Origin: Whalleya microplaca
Lineage: Eukaryota > Ascomycota > Sordariomycetes > Xylariales > Xylariaceae
NCBI GenBank assembly: GCA_022497155.1
Contig: MU385741.1
Location: forward strand, 434,001 to 498,000
Direction of reading: 5' to 3'
DNA: 64,000 bases
The notes under the pieces were generated by a model, which was not told the DNA's origin, made no database searches, and saw only the letters and a list, made by a program, of their open reading frames with translations. This document shows positions 57,201 to 64,000 of the stretch, one piece after another. A program made the position numbers and the translations under genes. Numbering within the stretch: position 1 is the first letter of the stretch; the number at the start of each line of letters is the position of its first letter.

Positions 57201-58139
57201 GATTGCTTCATTCCTCAAGCGAAGGTCTCCGGCAGCTTGATCATTATCTCGATTCCGCTTACTGGGTTCCGAGTCCTTTCTGTTCACAGGTGTTTCTCGG
57301 GTAGGCGTGTTTGGTGTTTCAATCGATATAAGCTTATCATTGGCTGAAGGTCGCAACGAAGGTCTTGTCGGTGATTGCTGCATTGGACGACGCTGAGAGG
57401 CCATGTGCACCAAAGCTCTACGACGGGTGTCCAAGATTGTTTTGGGAAGCTTGGACTTTGTCAAAGGAGAGCAGGAAGCTCGATGTCGCGTAACAATAGA
57501 TCGCGGGTTGTTAGCCTCTGGAAAAGGAAAAACATGGTCTGATGAGCTATTGGTCTCATGTAGTCGATGCTGGCTAGGCAGACTATGGACCGAGCCATCG
57601 CTGTCCGAGATGACTATGGCATCATGTGGATCTGCTCCTTCAGTTTCGTTTACAGCTTCTCCCAAATTGACACCGCGATCGACTGACGGTACTGGGACTG
57701 TTTGATCTACTTGGTCTGTTTGGTGGGTATGGTGGGCAACTGCAGGTTCTTCAGAAGGTTGTCCCCCTTGAGCCAAAGGAAGCAATGCATTTGGCTCGCC
57801 GCAAAAAGATGAAAGTTCTGGGCCTTTTCGGTGTGAATTCAAGTCATGAAATGTAGGTCGAGAGGTTGGTGGCTTTTGAAATCGAAATCCAGCACTTGGT
57901 GAGTCTATAGTAGGGCGACTGAAATACCCATTTTGGACTAACTCTGTCGATTGGGAACCCTGACCATCTTGTTTGAAAGCAGAGCTCTCGTCCAAATTCA
58001 TCAATTGCGTTTCTTGTGAGTCTTGTAATGGCTGAAGGAACTCAGGTTGACTCGAAAAGAGCTGAGGCTCATAGTGTGGGATGCCTTTAGGCGAAGAGTT
58101 AGACCCCGGTTCCTCGCCAGATGAGTTTCCAGGAGACAT
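54220..58139 (-). CDS. Large coiled-coil protein of unknown function (1257 residues)
   Basis: Four exons close in phase: 56612..58139, 56329..56560, 56176..56283, 54220..56125. The two long open frames are thus one gene. Residues 1 to about 340 are polar and disordered-looking (Ser/Gln/Pro-rich, with PTRETPVNRKDSEPSKRNRD and a basic RGPRKARRQS). About 350 to 880 is a near-continuous heptad-type coiled coil rich in Gln, Glu, Lys and Leu (for example QMLKERVVEQESMIQQYLGE and EQEVAKLRCEAEEVGRL). The C-terminus is again disordered, with KRKVVVQSPF and KRQRVSSVG basic patches that could be nuclear signals. The architecture fits a chromosome-, spindle-pole- or nuclear-scaffold protein, but no named family is recognised. 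Introns are 51, 45 and 50 nt. Confidence 0.85.
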
Positions 58140-61100
58140 GGCCGATATAACAGCCCGAGGCGTTCTGAGGCTGATGCAATATGTATTGTAGCCCGTCGAA
58201 TCTGTCTATATTAGTTAGAGCTGCCAATGGTCTTGTCACTTGTGAGAAGATGGAGAGCTGCTATAGGGAACGAAGCATATGCGGAGTAGAATGATGAAAA
58301 GAGATCAAGGCCGCTCCTGCTAGGCACGAAGGTAGATCACTAGGTAGCTGCCTAGCAAGCAAGAGAATGGAAGTAACCATACGGTCATGGTGCCTGCAGC
58401 GAACAGGTACTAAGATAGGCGCCACACGCAGTGATATGGGCAGTTGACAGAGGCTAAGGCAAAGAAGAGGAGGATCAGGTGGTTTTGAGTTTTGAAAGTG
58501 GGTAGTGTAACCACCAAGGTGTGGAAGCGACAACCTGGGCCTTGGGAAGTTCCAAGTGGGACTTATTTAGTTGCATGTAATATACTGAGAATCTAAGGTA
58601 GGTGCCTTGGAAAGAAGTTTAGCTAGGTACTCAATCTAGGTAGGTACGAAGTATTGCCGGCTTATAAGCACCTCAAGTACTTTCCTTAGGTAGGGAGTTT
58701 GCTTCCGTTCCAAGACAGCCCTCCAACAAATTTACTAAGGAGCTTCGGCTTTTTTGTCATGGTTACCTACCTAGGTATACTCCAAGAGTGTAAACAAGTA
58801 AATGGAGGGAATTAGCTCATGTATTCCGCCTATCAAATGTACTCCTGTATTGTCATACGACCTAACAAGCTATACCGGTTTCTATCTGTTTAGAAACGGT
58901 GATTGTTGGCCCATTTCATGAGCCAAAGGCAAGAATGTCGTCCTAAGACCGACCCTCCTTTACGGCACCTAGGTAGGCTTTGCGATATGTTGGGCGGGGT
59001 TATCGAACTATAGGGATATTTTTGTGGCATTGGCTTGGTCTGCCGAGGATGGCACGATTGGCATAAGGAGCCGCGAATCTGCTGTAACTGCGCTCATTAA
59101 AACTTCAACTAGTTCTCCAGTTGAAGAGAATTGGCATAATTCTACGAAGACATCATGTCTTTCACCGACATTAAGTGACTTTCACCCTTAATTGACATCT
59201 TGATATTACCTATGACAATATTCCTCATAATTATTTACATCAATTTGATGTAATTTATTGCTTAGATGTTATTCCCCCCCCAAAAATTACCTTTATCATA
59301 CTTAAATTCACTTAAGCAGATCAGCTGCCTATGAGACATCATGTATTCTTCCTTGTATAACCTCCTAAACAACAAAGGCGAACCTACAATTAAGGGGGGG
59401 AGTTGTGTTGTTAGATAACTGGGCCGAAGAAGTGACAAAAGGCGTGCCACCATAGGTATGTTGCCGTACAATGAACCAAGAGCGAAGGAATACATCCCCT
59501 AATGGTCTGGGAGAGAGGAGTGTATATACACACAGTGCATGCAGGTCTCACAGATTGCGTAGTATACGGGTAGGTCACAACATCGTTGATGAGCGGGGAG
59601 CTAGAACTTTGACTGCCTGAGATGCCGTGCCTTATACTTGTAACTAGCTTCTGTCCTATGCAGAAACGAGAGGCGACGTGACTCTTAGTAAACCAGCAGC
59701 AGGTAAAGTTGCCAGAGAATAATATATATAATTAGGATCCTCTGAGCTGAAAGAACGATTTGCTCCCTGATTTGTTCTTCAGGGAATCCGCATGAGTTAC
59801 AGTTACTTAACTCTATATAGGGTTCCATAGGCGAGAATAGTAGATAAAATCGTAAGAATTGTATCGGTATAGGAATAACCCATTCAGCAACAAGAAGAAA
59901 CGTGGTAAAGGGGGCAAAGAAGAAGGGGACGGAGAGAAAAAAAAAATACATCCCTATTTCAAACACTCTCATCCAACAAAATTCACGATCATCATCACCA
60001 CTATAATATGAACTTATTTTCAGAATTACCTAGTAAGACAATGGTAACCCAAGTCCAGCAACCTGAAGCTAGACCGCGAACGCAGCCACGCTTACTCATC
60101 CATCAGAGTTCCTGCATGTCCGGGTGCACGACGGGCTCCTCAGCAGCAGCAGTGTAACCACGCCGCGGGGATCTCATCGCTATAGATAGCAGCGGGACGG
60201 GTTCGATCCGGTGGAACCAGGGCGCTCCGTGCCGGATTTAAACGCATTCCATCAATCAATCCTTATCCCTAGGTCTGTCGACTGGCTGGTCGTGGCCATC
60301 CCTATTTCCAAAATTCCATGCGAGGATGAGGTAGGTAGGGAACGCGGGCGCAAAGCCGACCTGCATATCCGCAGTAGTTTATTTTTGACACTGCGGTTAT
60401 TACGTAGGTATCTGAGTTACATCCTCGCTTGCGTTTACCTTCTGCACACGCACACGCCTAGGCAATGGAACGTCTGAGGCGTAGAAGCGCGCTTATACCT
60501 ACGCATGAAGCGGCGCGTTTGGCTGCACGTCTGGGAGACATTGGAGTTTCTTATGAACACCAGTGGAAGACACTCTGGGATAGCGCATTAAAGACATGCT
60601 AAACCGGAGTAGTTACATGATGTTCGAGGCGTGGTTTCGGGGCCGCGACCGGCGGTGGTGAGTACTTCAAGAATAGCTCACGTGGTTCCGTTAGACATTA
60701 GGTAGTTTAGAGAGAGATCGCTTGAGCTAAAATAAACCCGTGTGCCTTGCGAGCGGCAGATGAGACGGGGGCGATCTACTTCGGATTAGATTTAGAGCGG
60801 CGCAGATCACCCAAGTAAATGGATCTATAGATGGTGACGGTATGGCAGGGTCATCTAAAGCGCAACGGTCGGCATCTGTAGACCGCTGCAGATTCTAGAA
60901 CTCAATCCTACATGTATTTCGGGAGACGTGGAGATCGAATATTCTCTGTTTCTCCACAACGGTGTTATACAGCATGTTATCGAACTGCATTCTGGGTTGT
61001 GGTTATGGCTGCCATCGTGGCCTACCGACAACGGCTATTCTGTAGCGAAACCTACATACGTACGTAGATACACGTACATACAGAATCAAAGGCGTAAACG

Positions 61101-61796
61101 GCGATAGGCAGGGGTAGCGCAAAAGGCGACAGATGTGACAACTGCAGGAGTGAAGTCCGTGCAGCAGCCCCCCTGCCGTTAAGCCGTGATTGGTCAGACC
61201 ACCAGGAACAAGACAAAAAGCGCCCTCAGTTAAGCGCTTCGAAGGCCGCGAGCCACCAATGACAGCCCGCCGTGGTCTAAATAAGAGGCGACTTGCTACC
61301 GGGACTCAGATGTGAACTCGCTCTAATCCAATGATGTCTTTGGGAACAGGACAGGGATCATGGGGGTCTTCAACTACCAGAGGTGCATGAGGCCACTCGC
61401 AGGCACAGGCACCCCAACTACCGTGAGTTCCAAGATACGCCTAGGGACCTAGGGATGCATAAGCCGTCACATCGTTGCGATGGCCTCACAGTCACATAGA
61501 AAACCGACGCTCGCAAGCGCCCCCCAAGACCGCTTCCCCACCAGACACATTCCCGTTCATAAAGTACCAACAGTCCTCATGTGGCGTGATACAACAATTC
61601 CCTGTCTTTCTTCTCTTCTCTCTACATACATTTAGACATATACATATGAAGTGGATGACATCTACCTGAAATCCTTTCTCAGCCCCCTCGTCCCACGTCT
61701 CGTCCCACCGAGAACCAGAGTGCTGGATCCCACTCTCATACCGGTGTATAAAATTATTGTTCTGGCCAGTGCAAGCAAGCAAGCAAGCCAGCCACC
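58140..61796. other. Long intergenic region with CCTAGGTA words
   Basis: About 3.65 kb. The 58570-58985 part has many ACCTAGGTA/TAGGTAGGTAC words. Short C and G runs occur at 59274-59282 and 59394-59400. Positions 60103-60727 (minus) may hide a short spliced gene (reported separately). The final 200 bp are the leader of the membrane-protein gene, ending with AAGCAAGCAAGCAAGCC before the ATG. No other gene seen. Confidence 0.5.
60103..60727 (-). CDS. Candidate short spliced gene (tentative)
   Basis: A 24-codon minus-strand exon-like stretch, 60103..60177, follows a CTATCTATAG acceptor and reads MRSPRRGYTAAAEEPVVHPD, then MQEL and a stop, which looks like a real C-terminus. About 500 bp upstream on the same strand, MSNGTT is followed by a GTGAGC donor (near 60690) and a CGGTTTAG acceptor about 80 nt later, after which MSLMRYPRVSSTGVHKKLQC runs open to a GTAGGT donor. 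I could not join all pieces in one phase, so this is only a pointer to a possible small gene. Confidence 0.25.
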
Positions 61797-62347
61797 ATGG
61801 CCACTGCTACTGGTACTTCCGACTTCCCTTTGGCGACGGACGGCTACGATGCGGGCGGTGACAGCGGGCCCGGATCTATCAGCTCGGGCGGGAGCGTCGA
61901 TGATTCAGCCGGTGCCTCGGGGAACAGTCCCGGAGCAGTCCAGCTTTCCCACGGGGCAATGATCGCGATAATAGTCGTCGTCGCAGTCGTTGTCGTGCTT
62001 GGTGGTAAGCCAGCCACCTGGCTCCGATCAACGGTGATCTATATAGCATGCTGACATATATTATAGTCTCCATGGCAGTACTCTTCTACTTGGCCAAGAA
62101 GAGGGAATGGAAGGTCAGAGAGAAGATCCGGCATTCGGCAAAGAAGGTGGTCACTGCTCTCACACCACGCCGGTCCGAATTCCCAAAGTCGGTGAAGCAG
62201 TCTGGCGGCTCATCCCGAGGCCGTGTGCGGTTGGCGGACGTACCGCCGACCCCGAGGCTTCGGCAGGAGGATATTGAGAAGGGCCTCGCCAAGTCGAACA
62301 TTAGACAAAGCCCAGAAGGGAGGAGCAAGAAGTGGGGCAGGAAATGA
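61797..62347 (+). CDS. Small single-pass membrane protein
   Basis: Two exons, 61797..62004 and 62067..62347, join in phase to 162 residues. A Gly/Ser/Asp-rich N-terminal half (1-52, no signal peptide) precedes one strongly hydrophobic helix (about 54-78, AMIAIIVVVAVVVVLGVSM), then a basic, hydrophilic tail (KKREWKVREKIRHSAKKV, further Arg/Ser/Pro-rich). By the positive-inside rule the tail is cytoplasmic and the Ser/Gly half extracellular or lumenal. The layout resembles small fungal cell-wall sensor-like membrane proteins, but no cysteine-rich sensor domain is present, and I cannot assign a function. The intron splits the TM segment, so the helix is complete only after splicing. Start in a CCACCATGG context. 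Confidence 0.75.
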
Positions 62348-62556
62348 TGCGACTGAGCAATGGGTCAGTACAGTATTGATTTTGCGAGGATCGACCAGGA
62401 TCGATGTCGATAGAAATAAGGGGTCCATGGGGTATGGGATGTGATGGTATTCTCTCTGCATTTGGAGTTTGGAGTTCTTGCGGAGCCAGGAGCGAAATTG
62501 ATCCTCTAAGCCTGTATTAATATATCATATATGATTCCTGTATATTGTTTTGGGTA

Positions 62557-63999
62557 TCAAAGTTTCCTGAATACATTGGCACTAGCACTCCGCCGCGAGT
62601 CTAATCGTCTGTCTTCCTTCGTCGGCGCCTGTGGAGCCTCCTCGGCGGCCTTCTTTTTCCTCGACTCAGGGACAAATGTGACCTGTCTTTCTCCAACCAC
62701 ATCGCCACCGCGAGATTTGTTAATTCGGCCTGACTTTTGCATCCTCGAGCCTAGAGACGTGTCTTTGGATGACCGACCATCTCGGTTCGAGGAACTGACA
62801 CGCATAACCACCTGATCCTTTGCATTTCTTTGAGAAACTTGATCATCATCATCATCAGTATCCATGCCGTTTGTATCTCCTTCACTTTCATCAGAGGAGG
62901 CAATTGGGGCAGTAGATTTCCTGCCTGGTTCCGAGTCAACCCTGGTGCTTGGGTTGAGGGCTTGAAATTCGCGGCTATTTTCATCGATCTTGAACTCCTC
63001 ATCCTCGAATAGTTGGGTGAACCGCTCATCACCAAGCACTCCAGCCTTGGTATCGACCTGTGCCCTCTTCTCTTGACGCTTGAGCAGCTTGTCAACCAAG
63101 TTCTGATTGACCTTGACCTTCTTGTTCCCACGGATTCGGCTGGCACGCTCCTTTTCAACCTTCTCCTTGACACGTTTCGCGCGTTCTTCATCCATGGCGT
63201 ACGGGTTGGCAATGAGTCGAGCCTGTTCATACAGTTTCGAGGCTACAAAATATCCGTGCATATAAGGCCGTAGCAGGTTCGTCTTGCCAATTAAATGGGC
63301 CAAGCTGAGGGACTTCAATTCGGGCAACGTCAAAAACTTGAAATTGTCGTACTGATCCGTGGTAACCTCCTCAGCCATCTCTTCAACCATATTGTCCAAG
63401 AACGAGCACCATCGCGGTGCAGGTCCCAACTGTGGTATGAAGAAGCTGTGCAACGGTTTGCCTTCGTTTGCCGTAAGTATCATACCCGTGTTCTTGCACC
63501 ATGTGACAAAATTGATGTCCACCAGCGGCTCGACTGTTGTCCAAGTCTCACCGTCAAGCTCGTCCCAAATCTTGATCATCTGCTTATCGGCAGACAACAC
63601 CTTCTTCTCCTGAGACGACGTAGTCATATGCGTCAGTGTCTTAATAGGGAATCCAGGACCATGGTCTTTCTGCAGTAGCGGCCGGGGACTTCGTAGGTCG
63701 AAGAGTTTAATGAGACCATTCGATGTTCCCATGGCCAACGAAAGACCCGAAGGATTGAAATCGAGTGCTGTTACTTCTCCTTCTTGGCCGCCCAGTATGG
63801 CAACTCGGGACTTCGATCGCGGATCCCAGAACTCGACAGAACCAATTGAGGTTCCAAAGGCTAACAGATTGTGGCTCTGCTCTGCAATAGCTGCAGTATT
63901 AACACTACCCACACCGATGCTTCCCTGTAGTCCGGCATCGATCCCATCATCGGTCCCGACATCGACTTGATATGATTTCATGAACCGACCAACCTCGAG
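62557..63999 (-). CDS. ENP2: Ribosome-biogenesis WD40 protein ENP2/NOL10 (N-terminus outside window)
   Basis: An open frame runs to the window edge (LEVGRF precedes MKSYQVDVG), so the N-terminal part lies beyond. Visible WD40 strands include LLAFGTSIGSVEFWDPRSKS, VTALDFNPSGLSLAMGTSNG, LIKLFDLRSPRPLLQKDH and KQMIKIWDELDGE. After the propeller come PRWCSFLDNMVEEMAEE, YDNFKFLTLPELKSLSLAHL and GKTNLLRPYMHGYFVASKLY, which are signature segments of Enp2/NOL10. This nucleolar protein is needed for early 18S rRNA processing and small-subunit assembly. The C-terminus is charged, with acidic runs (DTDDDDDQ) and basic patches (RIRGNKKVKVN), as in homologues. No intron is seen in the part present. Confidence 0.93.
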   Translation of the reverse strand, partial: LEVGRFMKSYQVDVGTDDGIDAGLQGSIGVGSVNTAAIAEQSHNLLAFGTSIGSVEFWDPRSKSRVAILGGQEGEVTALDFNPSGLSLAMGTSNGLIKLFDLRSPRPLLQKDHGPGFPIKTLTHMTTSSQEKKVLSADKQMIKIWDELDGETWTTVEPLVDINFVTWCKNTGMILTANEGKPLHSFFIPQLGPAPRWCSFLDNMVEEMAEEVTTDQYDNFKFLTLPELKSLSLAHLIGKTNLLRPYMHGYFVASKLYEQARLIANPYAMDEERAKRVKEKVEKERASRIRGNKKVKVNQNLVDKLLKRQEKRAQVDTKAGVLGDERFTQLFEDEEFKIDENSREFQALNPSTRVDSEPGRKSTAPIASSDESEGDTNGMDTDDDDDQVSQRNAKDQVVMRVSSSNRDGRSSKDTSLGSRMQKSGRINKSRGGDVVGERQVTFVPESRKKKAAEEAPQAPTKEDRRLDSRRSASANVFRKL

Positions 64000-64000
64000 A

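Noticed and set aside
62751..63230. 159-codon minus ORF inside ENP2
   Set aside because: Out-of-frame shadow of the ENP2/NOL10 coding sequence.

Overview
The window looks like genomic DNA of a filamentous ascomycete (Pezizomycotina). Genes are split by short introns, mostly 45-80 nt, with GTAAGT-type donors and CTAAC/CTGAC-like branch points. The recognised proteins are typical of this group: GH55 glucanase, Pth11-like rhodopsin-domain protein, DHA1 transporter, P450, QCR8 and mitochondrial bL33. I reassembled spliced models by eye; for most genes every exon phase closes, which is the main support for the coordinates. Species cannot be read from the sequence.

Layout. Positions 1-10.6 kb are gene-dense: the 3' end of a GH55 beta-1,3-glucanase, a phytanoyl-CoA dioxygenase-like enzyme, a multi-exon membrane protein, an EFM7-type methyltransferase, the cytosolic phenylalanyl-tRNA synthetase alpha subunit (10 exons) and QCR8. 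From 10.6 to 17.2 kb the DNA is AT-rich with few genes: a 73-residue protein with an MGC lipidation start and a small secreted Cys-rich protein. From 17.2 to 28.3 kb four plus-strand genes follow one another: MFS transporter, cytochrome P450, aldo-keto reductase and FAD oxidoreductase. They resemble a small metabolic cluster without a visible backbone enzyme or regulator.

At 29.4-29.6 kb there is an assembly gap (10 N) beside long G and C homopolymers. A basic Ala/Lys-rich protein gene (31 kb) precedes a gene-poor stretch from 31.6 to 39.8 kb holding microsatellites, hairpins and a GC-rich relict. A Pth11-like receptor (39.8-41.1 kb), a short-chain dehydrogenase (43.2-44.2 kb) and a tRNA-like element with a Pol III terminator (45.4 kb) follow.

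From 48.7 to 64 kb the content is mostly housekeeping: a membrane-anchored spermidine-synthase-like protein, tRNA-Lys(CTT), an FMN-binding split-barrel protein, mitochondrial ribosomal protein bL33, a 1257-residue coiled-coil protein, a small single-pass membrane protein and, cut by the window end, the ribosome-biogenesis WD40 protein ENP2/NOL10. No CRISPR array or intact transposon was found.
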